Shown here piece by piece: positions 1 to 7,611 of a DNA stretch of 29,313 nt. The notes below the pieces were generated by a model. The model made no database searches, was not told the origin of the DNA, and saw only the letters and a list, made by a program, of their open reading frames with translations. Position 1 is the stretch's first letter; each line of letters opens with the position of its first letter. The DNA is from Phenylobacterium sp. CCH9-H3. GTDB taxonomy: Bacteria; Pseudomonadota; Alphaproteobacteria; Caulobacterales; Caulobacteraceae. The position numbers and the translations under genes were made by a program. The stretch is from positions 1 to 29,313 of the forward strand of contig NZ_LSJI01000121.1 in assembly GCF_001557235.1 (NCBI RefSeq). The letters are read 5' to 3'.

Positions 1-369
1 TTCGCCGTCCGACGGGCGAAGAGGTCGCGCGCTACTATCCCGAGCGTGCGGCGCGACGGCCTTCGGCGGCCGGGGTTGAACACGCGGCGGCGTCCGCGGC
101 TTTGGCGGCGGCGGTTTCGCTTCGGGTGGTGGTGGTGGCGGGGGCGGCGGAACGGGCTTGACCAGGCGGACGTCCGTGACGGACTCCTCGACGTAGTCGC
201 GGTACTGCGGCTCGAAGCGCGCCTGCCAGAGGTAGACGCCGAGGCCCAGGTGGACGCCGAGCGCCACCGCAAGCGCGCCGCCCAGGGCCGGACTCATTCG
301 GCGGCGCTTGCGGAGATCGTCGAAAGGCGACCGGTGCGCAGGCCCGTGATGAAGGGCGTCAGCCGTCAC
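1..369 (-). CDS. Energy transducer TonB, N-terminal part (partial)
   Basis: TonB couples the inner-membrane proton motive force, through ExbB/ExbD, to outer-membrane receptors. I chose the GTG at 369 because a GGAG lies six bases upstream. The protein has a short cytoplasmic stretch ending FDDLRKRRR, one membrane segment at about residues 27-48, then an acidic patch (DYVEESVTDVRL) and a proline-rich periplasmic linker with nine prolines in a row followed by KP repeats. This is the classic TonB N-terminus. The frame stays open to base 1, but below about base 60 the translation stops looking like TonB, because that DNA reads as TonB C-terminal sequence on the other strand (see the entry at 3-56). 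The authentic coding part is probably only about 60-369. Confidence 0.8.
   Translation of the reverse strand, partial: MTADALHHGPAHRSPFDDLRKRRRMSPALGGALAVALGVHLGLGVYLWQARFEPQYRDYVEESVTDVRLVKPVPPPPPPPPPEAKPPPPKPRTPPRVQPRPPKAVAPHARDSSARPLRPSDGE
3..56 (+). other. Inverted fragment of TonB C-terminal domain coding sequence
   Basis: Read on the plus strand in the third frame, these bases give RRPTGEEVARYYPERAARR. I recognise the pattern R-x-P-T-x-E-x-x-A-R-Y-Y-P-x-R-A as the start of the TonB C-terminal domain in Caulobacterales proteins. It continues directly into the reverse complement of the proline-rich linker, with a small hairpin (57-72, stem CGGCC/GGCCG) at the joint. Two parts of one gene in opposite orientation suggest a fold-back at a contig edge, or a real inversion. 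Confidence 0.55.
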
Positions 370-678
370 CGGCGCCTCCAATCCATTGACCGGCCCGCGG
401 GTCAGATCTGCTCGTCGCAGAAGCCCGGGTCCGGGTCTGCCGGAACAAGTCCTTCTCCTTTCATATCGAGGCGGCGCCGGCCGCAACGCCGTACGGCGGC
501 CCCAGCGGAGGAGCCCAGCCGCGCGGGAGACCCTACGCCGCGGCGGTAGAGGACCGGGATGGGAGCGCCCGGCCCTCATGCCGGGAGAGACGCGATCGTC
601 GAACTTTGCTCTCGGCGATCACACATACATCGTATTACGAGATAATCTGCCGCTCAAATCACGCCTGCGGGAGGAACG
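370..678. other. Non-coding stretch upstream of the tonB fragment
   Basis: No reading frame here resembles a protein. It separates the leftward tonB fragment from the rightward GH15 unit, so it should hold both promoters. The only clear structure is the palindrome at 630-640. Confidence 0.5.
630..640. promoter_or_regulatory. Palindrome TCGTATTACGA, candidate operator
   Basis: This is a perfect inverted repeat (TCGTA, one central base, TACGA) in a locally AT-richer stretch. A GATAAT hexamer follows immediately (641-646). It lies about 40 bases upstream of the GTG at 679, so it could be an operator at the promoter of the GH15 unit. No regulator gene is adjacent, and the family is unknown. Confidence 0.3.
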
Positions 679-927
679 GTGACTGCCGGCCGGCGAAGGC
701 GATCCTTTCGGCGGCGCATGGGTCGGGCCGTGCTTGGACGCATAAGGCTGAAACGCGGCGCGGAAGGGCGGAGTGGGATCGGAACTCACGGAGCGATCCG
801 TTCGCTTGCTCGTTGGTGTGCAAGCGAGAACGGGCCTGGAGGCGGCATGCGGTCCACTACCTCTCCGATCGAACGCGCGAATGCTGTTGAAACTAGGCGC
901 TCCCTCGATGCCGGTTTTGCCGGCTGA
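679..927 (+). CDS. Possible 82-residue leader ORF coupled to the GH15 gene
   Basis: The GTG at 679 has a very good ribosome-binding site (GGGAGGA, four bases before it). The frame ends in TGA at 925-927, which overlaps the ATG of the GH15 gene as TGATG. That geometry fits translational coupling, and the GH15 start has no ribosome-binding site of its own. Against it, the product is a basic, low-complexity sequence with no recognisable motif, and its third codon positions are less GC-rich than those of neighbouring genes. It may be a leader whose translation matters more than its product, or chance. Confidence 0.25.
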   Translation: MTAGRRRRSFRRRMGRAVLGRIRLKRGAEGRSGIGTHGAIRSLARWCASENGPGGGMRSTTSPIERANAVETRRSLDAGFAG

Positions 928-2753
928 TGGCGGGTCGCATCGAGGACTACGCTCTGATCGGCGACTGCGAGACTGCCGCCTTGGTGGGGCTCGATGGCTC
1001 GATCGACTGGCTGTGCTGGCCGCGCTTCGATTCCGACGCCTGCTTCGCCGCCCTGCTCGGCGACCCAGCCAACGGGCGCTGGAAGATCGCCCCGGCCGCG
1101 GACGGCGTTCGTACCTCCTGGCGCTACCGGCCCGACAGCCTGATCCTGGAGACGCGGCACCAAACCGACGAGGGCGTCGTCCTGGTGACCGACTTCATGC
1201 CCCCACGCGGCGCAGCCTCCGACCTCGTGCGGTTGGTTACGGGTCTGCACGGGCGCGTCGACATGAATTGCGAGCTGATCCTGCGTTTCGGTTACGGCAG
1301 GACCTTGCCTTGGGTGACACGTTTGGACGACGGCGGGCTCAGCGCGGTCGCCGGGCCGGACCGGGTGGTGCTGCGCACGCCCATCAAACTTGCGCCGAAC
1401 GACATGACGACCGTTGCCGATTTCACCGTGCGCGCCGGCGAATCCATACCTTTCGTCCTGGCCTACGGACTCTCGCATCTTCCGCCGCCCGCGGCGATCG
1501 ACGCCGCCGCCGCGCTGGCCGAGGCCGAGGCCTTTTGGCGCGAGTGGGCCGCGCGAGGCGACGTCACCGGGCCGCACAGCGATGCGATTCGCCGCTCGTT
1601 GATCACCCTCAAGGCGTTGACCCATGCGCCGACCGGCGGCGTGGTCGCCGCCCCGACCACATCGCTCCCCGAACGGATTGGCGGCCAGCGCAACTGGGAC
1701 TACCGCTTCTGCTGGGTGCGGGACGCCACCCTGACCTTGCTGGCGTTGATGAACGCCGGCTACCTGGAAGAGGCTGCGGCCTGGCGCGACTGGCTGCTAC
1801 GGGCGGTCGCCGGCAGCCCCGACCAGATGCAGATCATGTACGGCCTGGCCGGCGAACGCCGACTGACCGAGTGGACCGCCGACTGGCTGCCCGGATACGA
1901 GGGGTCCCGTCCCGTGCGGATCGGCAACGCCGCGCACGACCAGTTCCAGCTCGATGTCTACGGCGAGCTGATGGACGCCCTACATCAGGGTCGCAAGGGC
2001 GGCCTCCCCGGCAGCGAGCCGGCTTGGGCGGTCCAGCGGGGGCTGCTGAGACATGTCGAGGCCACCTGGGACACGCCGGATGAAGGCCTCTGGGAAGTTC
2101 GCGGCGGCCGCAAGCATTTCACGTTCTCGAAGGTGATGGCCTGGGTCGCTCTCGACCGAGGCGTCAGGTCGGCCGAGCAGTTCGGTCTCGACGGGGATCT
2201 GGACCGCTGGCGTTCGCTCCGTGCGCGCATGCACGAGAGCATCTGCGCACACGGCTACGACGCTGAGCGGAACACCTTCGTCCAGGCGTATGGTCGCCCG
2301 GAACTCGATGCGAGCCTGCTGCTGCTGGCGGAGGTTGGTTTCCTCGCGGCCGACGATCCGCGGTTCCGAGGCACGGTGGAGGCCGTGGAGCGCAACCTGC
2401 TGCGGGACGGATTTCTCCTGCGCTATGACACGCAGACCGCGCAGGACGGCCTGCCGCCCGGCGAAGGGGCCTTTCTCGCCTGCAGCTTCTGGCTCGTGGA
2501 CGCCTGGCTGATGCTGGGCCGCCGCGACGACGCCGAAGCGCTCTTCGCGCGCCTGCTGGCCGTCCGCAACGACCTGGGCCTCTACGCCGAGGAATACGAC
2601 CCGAAGGCCGGCCGGATGTGCGGCAACTTTCCCCAGGCGTTCTCACACGTGGGACTGATCAACTCAGCCTACAACCTCACCCGCGCGGCGAAGCCTGTAC
2701 AGCAGCGCGCGGAGACGGAATCGACGCGCCCCGCGGTAGTTTCCCCGGCGTAG
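927..2753 (+). CDS. Glycoside hydrolase family 15 protein (glucoamylase/trehalase-like)
   Basis: A 608-residue protein with the usual bacterial GH15 plan: an N-terminal beta-rich domain (about residues 1-215, beginning IEDYALIGDCETAALV) and a catalytic (alpha/alpha)6 barrel (about 220-590). Family signatures are NWDYRFCWVRDA, the HDQFQLDVYGE block and GNFPQAFSHVGLIN near the end. The likely catalytic acid is E390 in EGLWEVRGG, and the likely base is one of E555/E556 in YAEEYD. Known members release glucose from alpha-glucans or split trehalose; the sequence alone does not say which. No signal peptide is seen, so it is probably cytoplasmic and may act on storage glucan or trehalose. The ATG at 927 overlaps the stop of the ORF upstream. 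Confidence 0.92.
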   Translation: MAGRIEDYALIGDCETAALVGLDGSIDWLCWPRFDSDACFAALLGDPANGRWKIAPAADGVRTSWRYRPDSLILETRHQTDEGVVLVTDFMPPRGAASDLVRLVTGLHGRVDMNCELILRFGYGRTLPWVTRLDDGGLSAVAGPDRVVLRTPIKLAPNDMTTVADFTVRAGESIPFVLAYGLSHLPPPAAIDAAAALAEAEAFWREWAARGDVTGPHSDAIRRSLITLKALTHAPTGGVVAAPTTSLPERIGGQRNWDYRFCWVRDATLTLLALMNAGYLEEAAAWRDWLLRAVAGSPDQMQIMYGLAGERRLTEWTADWLPGYEGSRPVRIGNAAHDQFQLDVYGELMDALHQGRKGGLPGSEPAWAVQRGLLRHVEATWDTPDEGLWEVRGGRKHFTFSKVMAWVALDRGVRSAEQFGLDGDLDRWRSLRARMHESICAHGYDAERNTFVQAYGRPELDASLLLLAEVGFLAADDPRFRGTVEAVERNLLRDGFLLRYDTQTAQDGLPPGEGAFLACSFWLVDAWLMLGRRDDAEALFARLLAVRNDLGLYAEEYDPKAGRMCGNFPQAFSHVGLINSAYNLTRAAKPVQQRAETESTRPAVVSPA

Positions 2754-2977
2754 CCCAGGTCATCCTGCGACCTCACGCAGACGGGCGCCGGTGCGGCGGC
2801 GCAGCTAAGGCAGGATTGGATTCGATCTATGCGGCGGCGACCGGCGCGATTTCCCGAAGTTGTCAGCGGCGCGCGCGGACTTGCGCCTGCTCCAACACGC
2901 GCCGCTGCGCGGAGCGTGATGATTTTCGCCCGGGTTATATTGACCGTTGTATGACGGCGATTTACGGCGGTCTTCGC

Positions 2978-3535
2978 ATGGAAGACTCGGCGACCTTCAC
3001 AGCGTTCACCGGCCAAAGGCTCGCCGCGGCGGGATCTATCGAGGCGGTCGCCGAGGCCCTGGCGAAGAACGCTGACGTCGATTCGTTGCCTCAGGTCTTC
3101 GAGGACGCCACGGGGCGTCCGGTCGAGCTCGACATGCGCCATGGCGCCGCCGCGGCGGTCGCCGAGTATCGCGCAAGAACCGCCAAGCCCACCGCCCGGC
3201 CGGGCCGCGGCCGTCCGAAGCTCGGAGTGGTCGCCCGCGAGGTGACGCTTCTCCCGCGCCACTGGGATTGGCTGGCCGGCCAGCCCGGCGGCGCGTCGGC
3301 GGCGCTCCGCCGGCTGGTGGAGGATGCGCGGCGCGCCGACCCCGGGCCCGACCGGATCCGTTCGGCGCGCGAGGCGGCCTATCGGGTGATGTCCGCGCTC
3401 GCGGGGGACTTGCCGGGGTTCGAAGAGGCGAGCAGAGCCCTCTTCTCCGGCGACCTTCAGGACCTGGAGGCCCGCGCCGTCAGTTGGCCCACCGACGTCC
3501 GGTCGTTCGTCCTGCGCCTCGCGCATGGCGGCTAG
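2978..3535 (+). CDS. DUF2239 family protein
   Basis: A 185-residue protein of a family with no known function, common in proteobacteria. The N-terminal block MEDSATFTAFTGQRLAAAG and the central GRGRPKLGVVAREVTLLPRHW with LAGQPGGASAALRRLVE are family hallmarks. The middle looks like a short basic, DNA-binding-like segment before a helical C-terminus. I prefer the ATG at 2978, where homologues begin and which has GGCGG seven bases upstream. An in-frame ATG at 2951 would add nine residues. TATATT at 2936-2941 is a candidate -10. The stop codon overlaps that of the leftward lipoprotein gene (CTAG), so the two genes converge. Confidence 0.85.
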   Translation: MEDSATFTAFTGQRLAAAGSIEAVAEALAKNADVDSLPQVFEDATGRPVELDMRHGAAAAVAEYRARTAKPTARPGRGRPKLGVVAREVTLLPRHWDWLAGQPGGASAALRRLVEDARRADPGPDRIRSAREAAYRVMSALAGDLPGFEEASRALFSGDLQDLEARAVSWPTDVRSFVLRLAHGG

Positions 3536-3750
3536 TTCGCGGGCGGCTGGGCCTTGCAGTCGATGTTGAAGGTGAAGCTGGCGCCCAGGCCCAGGCCGCC
3601 CTGATAGTGCCGATCGCACTTCTCGATGTGCTCGCCCAGGGCCTGCAGCGTTTCGTTGTGGCTGTTTGGGCCGGGCGCCCCGGTGATGGCGGACAACGGA
3701 CTGCAGGCGCCTGCGCTCAAGGCGGCCGCGGCCAGCAAGATGCGTTTCAT
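3532..3750 (-). CDS. Small phage-associated lipoprotein (72 residues)
   Basis: The product starts MKRILLAAAALSAGAC, a short charged and hydrophobic leader ending in a weak lipobox with Cys16. The mature part is about 57 residues and contains HNETLQALGEHIEKCDRHYQ and two further cysteines. The start has a strong site (AAGGAGAGG, four bases away), and its ATG overlaps the endolysin stop as ATGA, so the two are coupled. Being last in a lysis cassette and a likely lipoprotein, it could play an outer-membrane spanin-like (Rz1-like) part; that is inferred from position only. Confidence 0.7.
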   Translation of the reverse strand: MKRILLAAAALSAGACSPLSAITGAPGPNSHNETLQALGEHIEKCDRHYQGGLGLGASFTFNIDCKAQPPAN

Positions 3751-4196
3751 TGAACCTCTCCTTCGTTGGCTTGCAGGCCGAGGACGTACCCGCCGCCCGG
3801 CCGCTTGGTGAGCACCTGCCGGCGCATGCGCGGATCGAACGAAATGTGGATCCACGTCCCCTCCTCGATCAGTTGGTCGAAGGCCAGGCTCGAAGCCGCC
3901 AGCACACGGCACACCGCCTTGGGCTTACCGAAGCCATAGCAGTTGAAATCGACCGCATGGCCGGTGAGGTGGGCCGACCTCGGCGCGCCGCCCACCGCCC
4001 GGTTGAGCGGCGGGCTGCGATAGCCGCTGGAGACGGTGATCACCCTGTCGCCCAGCAGCTTGCGGACCTCCTCCATCCGCACAGCGGTGGCCCGAAGCGT
4101 CTCCACCACAGCGGGCGGCGGCCGGTTGTCGATGCGGCGATGTTGTGTGGCCACGAGTTCTTCCAGCGCGAAGTGCGCTGTGAGCTTTGTCGTCAT
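3747..4196 (-). CDS. Phage endolysin, M15 family peptidase
   Basis: A 149-residue D-Ala-D-Ala carboxypeptidase/L-Ala-D-Glu endopeptidase-type enzyme that cleaves peptidoglycan cross-bridge peptides. The core SAHLTGHAVDF (residues 74-84) gives the S-x-H-x-x-G-x-A-x-D signature, with zinc ligands H76 and D83; the third ligand is H117 in WIHISFD. There is no signal peptide, consistent with release through the holin-like protein encoded just upstream. AGGA lies nine bases before the ATG. Its stop overlaps the start of the lipoprotein gene. Confidence 0.85.
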   Translation of the reverse strand: MTTKLTAHFALEELVATQHRRIDNRPPPAVVETLRATAVRMEEVRKLLGDRVITVSSGYRSPPLNRAVGGAPRSAHLTGHAVDFNCYGFGKPKAVCRVLAASSLAFDQLIEEGTWIHISFDPRMRRQVLTKRPGGGYVLGLQANEGEVQ

Positions 4197-4221
4197 CTAA
4201 TTTGGTCCTGAAAGGCGCCGC

Positions 4222-4497
4222 TCAGCCGCGGGCGGCGCGCGTCGTCGCGACGTCGATGGCGGCGGGACGCGCCGCCTCAAGTTGCTCGAACCGGGTTGCG
4301 TTGGCGCTCCAGAGCTGCGCCAGGGCCCAGGCCAGCAGGGCCGCCGCCACGCCCCAGGCGCGGCTCTTCAGCCCTTCCACGGCCTTGAGCGTGGAGGCCA
4401 CGCTCGCCTTGATTTCAGCGAGCCGCTCCTCACAGCGCGACTCGTGATCGCTGAGCCGTTGTTCGAGGGCGGCGAGCCGTTCCGACTGCGTCGTCAT
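4222..4497 (-). CDS. Holin-like coiled-coil membrane protein
   Basis: A 91-residue protein with an N-terminal coiled coil (about residues 1-45, heptads such as RLAALEQRL and EERLAEI) and one membrane segment (about 47-65, AWGVAAALLAWALAQLW), then a short tail. This resembles the XhlA/haemolysin-type accessory holins of phages. It directly precedes the endolysin gene, and its ATG overlaps the stop of the phage gene remnant upstream (ATGA). Holin function is inferred from architecture and context. Confidence 0.65.
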   Translation of the reverse strand: MTTQSERLAALEQRLSDHESRCEERLAEIKASVASTLKAVEGLKSRAWGVAAALLAWALAQLWSANATRFEQLEAARPAAIDVATTRAARG

Positions 4498-5914
4498 TTC
4501 GCACCGAACTTCGGATGACTGACGCCAGCCTCGACCGTCGTGCCCGTCGTCTTGCTCGTTCCCTGGTTGCTCTCGCTGCCGGTCTTCTGCTCCCCGGTAA
4601 AGAGGCCGATCGGCAAACGCCCTCCCTCTGCCGGGCCATGATCGCCCGGCCCGACGTCTCATTCGACCGCGCCCCCAGGCTGGCGTCGAACAGGCCCATG
4701 ATCGACTTCATGTCGTCGGCGGCGTTCATCGCCTCCTGCAGCGCCCCGGCCGGCACGCCGGCGAACCCCTGCCGCATGGGCGGCTCGGGCCCGTCGTACT
4801 CGATGTAGGCGTGGCTCTGGACGTTGGCCGTCGCCCACTTGGCCGAGTCCGTCTCGAACGCGCCCTTGCGCCCGATGAACGGCGCCTTGGGCGCCAGCGC
4901 CACCAGTTCGGTCGAGGTGGTGCGCCAGTAGTTGAACATCCGCTGCGGGTCCTTGGCGTCCCGCACCAGGCTGCGCAGTCGCCGGCGCCCGTCGACCATC
5001 AGCTCCTCGCCATAGACCGGCACGATGGGGATGAACCGCCCGGCCCAGTCCACGGTCTCCAGCACCTCGGCGCCGGTCAGGATCCGCTGCGTCACCCGGT
5101 GGCTCGCCGTCTGCCGTGGCCGGCCGACGGGCCTCACGCCCAGGGCATCGAACATCGCCTTCTGCGCCTTGTAGAGCCCCTCCTCGATCGCCTGGCCGTC
5201 CGAGAGGGCCAGGATGGTCCGGGTCGTCCGCTCTCGCCGCCAGTACTCGGCGATCATCACCCGGTCGCCGTCGAGCCAGGGCCCGCCCAGCCGGCCATAG
5301 TCCTCGCCGTCCCAGTCGACGGCCTCGGCGCCCTTCCAGCGCGCCTCGAACGCCGCGCGCGGCAGGGTGTCCACCACAAAGGCGGTGTTCCAGTCGCTGC
5401 TGTCGGCTGCGGTGCTCTCGGGGTCGCCGTAGATGGAGAACGGGTTCGCCACCCGCTCGATGGCGATGTCTTGGTCGAAGCCGTCGTCGCCGGCATAGCG
5501 CGTGTTGATGCGGAAATAGCCGACGCCGGACGTTACGGCGAAGTCGAGTGCGGTGTCGTAGGCCACCTCAGCATCCGAGCTCTGTTCGATATGGCGGATC
5601 AGGCCGTTGAACACCTCCGCCGTCTCCGGGTCCGACGCCCCGTCCACCGGGTGCACCGAGATCGCCGGCTTGTTCTGTCGCGCGTCGTTGACCACCTGGC
5701 GGATGAAGGTCGGCAGCCGGTTGATGGTCAGGCAGGGGCGCCCCTCCATCTCCCGGTCGCGCCGCACCCGCTCCGGCCACTGCTCGCCCAGGCGGGCGAA
5801 CCGCAGGTCGTCCAGCGCCTCGCGCCGGTTCTCGGCCTCGGCGTCCGCCGCCAGCTGGAACGCGGCGCGGGCCTCTTTAAGGATATCTTGGTCGGGCAAA
5901 GGCTTAGGCCCCAT
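4430..5914 (-). CDS. Phage portal protein, P22-like, truncated and frameshifted
   Basis: Portal proteins form the dodecameric ring through which DNA enters the capsid. The first 430 or so residues are well preserved (from MGPKPLPDQDILKEA through PCLTINRLPTFIRQVVNDAR and SNETSGRAIMARQREG) and match the P22-type portal family, which is usually near 700 residues. After MARQREG the frame runs into an arginine-rich, phage-unlike tail that overlaps the beginning of the holin-like gene, so a deletion has removed the C-terminal third and what followed. I take the ATG at 5914; the frame is open to a GTG at 5959. A LexA box lies about 170 bases upstream. The product is unlikely to assemble a portal. 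Confidence 0.8.
   Translation of the reverse strand: MGPKPLPDQDILKEARAAFQLAADAEAENRREALDDLRFARLGEQWPERVRRDREMEGRPCLTINRLPTFIRQVVNDARQNKPAISVHPVDGASDPETAEVFNGLIRHIEQSSDAEVAYDTALDFAVTSGVGYFRINTRYAGDDGFDQDIAIERVANPFSIYGDPESTAADSSDWNTAFVVDTLPRAAFEARWKGAEAVDWDGEDYGRLGGPWLDGDRVMIAEYWRRERTTRTILALSDGQAIEEGLYKAQKAMFDALGVRPVGRPRQTASHRVTQRILTGAEVLETVDWAGRFIPIVPVYGEELMVDGRRRLRSLVRDAKDPQRMFNYWRTTSTELVALAPKAPFIGRKGAFETDSAKWATANVQSHAYIEYDGPEPPMRQGFAGVPAGALQEAMNAADDMKSIMGLFDASLGARSNETSGRAIMARQREGVCRSASLPGSRRPAARATRERARRRARRSRLASVIRSSVRNDDAVGTARRPRTTAQRSRVAL
4494..4619 (-). pseudogene. C-terminal remnant of a lost phage structural gene
   Basis: In a different frame from the portal ORF, this stretch reads LPIGLFTGEQ then KTGSESNQGTSKTT and ends VEAGVSHPKFGAK before a TGA that overlaps the holin-like ATG as ATGA. 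The natural-looking tail and tight coupling suggest the genuine end of the gene that once preceded the lysis cassette. Its 5' part is gone and is replaced by the truncated portal gene. The joint lies at about 4611-4640. Confidence 0.5.
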
Positions 5915-6025
5915 AGGTTTAGGCCCGCGACGCAGGCGCGCGCGAGTGAAGGCGGCCACTTCGGACCACGGCGATCAGGATGTGGGAGAGGGCCGACCCG
6001 ACGCTCAGCTCCGCAGCGACGGGAG

Positions 6026-6098
6026 CCAAGGCGCAGTAATCAACCCTGACAGAACTCTCTCAAATTCGCGCGCGAATGTCAAGAACAAAACGCGAACA
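6026..6098. repeat. 73-bp direct repeat, copy 1 (contains a LexA box)
   Basis: About 67 of 73 bases match copy 2 at 14864-14936, in the same orientation and without gaps. The core reads ATCAACCCTGACAGAACTC and continues through AATGTCAAGAACAAAACG. The similarity goes well beyond the LexA box, so the copies share ancestry by duplication. The pair brackets 8.8 kb. Confidence 0.85.
6083..6097 (-). promoter_or_regulatory. LexA (SOS) box with adjacent -35-like element
   Basis: The minus strand reads GTTCGCGTTTTGTTC, the alphaproteobacterial LexA site GTTC-N7-GTTC, followed directly by TTGACA. The -10 is not obvious. It faces the broken portal gene (5914) and the lysis cassette, so it may drive them during DNA damage. 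The OsmC gene ends only eight bases from it on the other side. Confidence 0.7.
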
Positions 6099-6104
6099 CA
6101 TTCG

Positions 6105-6530
6105 TCAGTCCTCGAGCAGCGCGTCCAGCGTGATCTCGGCGTTCAGGACGCGCGAGACCGGGCAAGTCTTTTCCGCCGCCTCCGCCACCTCGCGGAACTT
6201 GGCGTCGGACAGCCCGGGGACCTTGGCCCGCAGGGTCAGCGCCGAGCGGGTGATCTTGAACCCCGCCCCGTCCTGGTCCAGCGACACGGCCGCCTCGGTG
6301 GACAGCTCCTGCGGGGTGAACCCCTCGCGTTGCAGCGCGAACGCCAGCGCCATGGTGAAGCAGCCGGCGTGGGCCGCGGCGATCAGTTCCTCGGGGTTGG
6401 TCCCCGGCTCCTCCTCGAACCGCGTCTTGAAGCTGTAGGGCGTGTCGCTCAGCACGCCGGATCCCGAGCTCAGCGCGCCGGTCCCGTCGCGTCCCGTTCC
6501 GCGCCAAATCGCGTTCGCCTTGCGGATCAT
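6105..6530 (-). CDS. OsmC family peroxiredoxin
   Basis: A 141-residue thiol peroxidase that reduces organic hydroperoxides in the cytoplasm. Both family cysteines are present: C57 in AAHAGCFTM and C123 in EKTCPVSRV. The opening MIRKANAIWRGTGRDGTG and length are typical of the OsmC subgroup. AAGGAG lies seven bases before the ATG. Its closeness to the LexA-box repeat is probably incidental, since that promoter points away from its coding region. Confidence 0.93.
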   Translation of the reverse strand: MIRKANAIWRGTGRDGTGALSSGSGVLSDTPYSFKTRFEEEPGTNPEELIAAAHAGCFTMALAFALQREGFTPQELSTEAAVSLDQDGAGFKITRSALTLRAKVPGLSDAKFREVAEAAEKTCPVSRVLNAEITLDALLED

Positions 6531-6633
6531 GGAGGAACTCCTTTCGGTTGACGCCACTACCCTGTGGCGCCGGCCCGGACCCATCGAGTGGCCATCGGGC
6601 GGGCCGCCTTCGGTTTGTCGTCGCGCCGCCCGG

Positions 6634-7125
6634 CTAGGCAGCTTTTCGCGTCGTCCGCTTGCGGTTGGCCGCAGGACGCTGCGCGGGCGACTTGCGGCTG
6701 CGGGGCTTGGCCTTCCCCTGCTCTCCCCGCCGCTCGATCTCCTTCATCACCCGGCCATGCGCGTCTTCGTGAGCCTTGGCTCGCGCTTCGCATCGCGCCT
6801 GCAGCCGCGCCAGTTCCTTGTCCGTCAGCTTCTCGATGCCGATGAACGCGTTCTCGGCGTTCGATGAAAGGATCAGGTCGTCCAGCTTGGCCTGGATCGC
6901 GGCGTTGTCGCGATTCTGGGTGTTCTGGATGAGGAACACCATCAGGAAGGTGATGATCGTGGTGCCGGTGTTGATCACCAGCTGCCAGGTTTCCGAGAAC
7001 TTGAACACGGGCCCGCTCGCCGCCCACCCCAGCACCAGGGCCAGACAGGCGCAAAAGGTCCAGGGGCTGCCTGCCGCCTGGGCGGTCCGGTTGGCGAGGG
7101 CCGCGAACGTCTTGTCGATGCTCAT
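6634..7125 (-). CDS. Low-affinity iron permease family-like membrane protein
   Basis: A 163-residue protein with two membrane segments (about residues 22-38 and 49-66). They surround the conserved FSETWQLVINTGTTIITFLM block, and IQNTQNRDNAAIQAKLDDL follows. The long C-terminal tail is charged and ends in a Lys/Arg/Pro-rich stretch. The family is named after the fungal low-affinity iron transporter, but bacterial members are much shorter and their transport activity is unproven. The ribosome-binding site is weak. Confidence 0.8.
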   Translation of the reverse strand: MSIDKTFAALANRTAQAAGSPWTFCACLALVLGWAASGPVFKFSETWQLVINTGTTIITFLMVFLIQNTQNRDNAAIQAKLDDLILSSNAENAFIGIEKLTDKELARLQARCEARAKAHEDAHGRVMKEIERRGEQGKAKPRSRKSPAQRPAANRKRTTRKAA

Positions 7126-7190
7126 GCGTGCTTCAACGCACGAACGGCCTTGCCGTGGCGCCGCTTGCTCCGCTTCGTTGCGGACAAGCT

Positions 7191-7604
7191 TCAGTCCTCG
7201 TCGTCGGCGTCCAGTTCCGCCACCAGCCGGCGCAGCCGCGCCAGGTCCTCCGGGGCCAGCGCCCGCTCGCGGGCGAAATGGGCGACCAGCGGCGCGAGTT
7301 GGCCGCCGAACAGGCGATCCAGCAGGCCCTGGCTCTCGCTGGTCACCCAGTCCTGCCGGCTGAGCAGTGGCGCATAGACCACGCCGGCCCCGCGTCGTTC
7401 CGACCTCAGGGCCCCTTTTCGGATCAGCCGGTGGATCAGGGTGCGGACGGTGGCCTCGCCCCAGCCGTTGGCCGCACCCGGGCCGGCCAGGATCTGCTCC
7501 ACGCCCGCGCCCCCGCCACCCGCGTCCGCACCGTCCCAGACGGCGGTCATGACCTGGCTTTCGGCCTCCGAGATGCGCCGGTCGGCGGCGGGCTTGGCCA
7601 CCAC
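7191..7604 (-). CDS. BlaI/MecI family transcriptional regulator
   Basis: A 137-residue repressor-type protein with an N-terminal winged helix (about residues 10-80, including ISEAESQVMTAVW and ATVRTLIHRLIRKGAL) and a helical dimerisation tail. BlaI proteins bind TTACA-N2-TGTAA-type palindromes; one lies upstream of its operon at 8168-8179. It starts with GTG seven bases after the ExbB-like gene, so the two are co-transcribed. No BlaR1-type sensor protease is visible in the window, so the signal that would inactivate it is unknown. Confidence 0.88.
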   Translation of the reverse strand: MVAKPAADRRISEAESQVMTAVWDGADAGGGGAGVEQILAGPGAANGWGEATVRTLIHRLIRKGALRSERRGAGVVYAPLLSRQDWVTSESQGLLDRLFGGQLAPLVAHFARERALAPEDLARLRRLVAELDADDED

Positions 7605-7611
7605 GGCCGCC

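Noticed and set aside
773..2083. 436-codon plus-strand frame overlapping the GH15 gene
   Set aside because: Arginine-rich out-of-frame shadow of GH15.
4811..6049. 412-codon plus-strand frame opposite the portal gene
   Set aside because: The minus strand carries clear portal protein similarity; the plus-strand product is low complexity.
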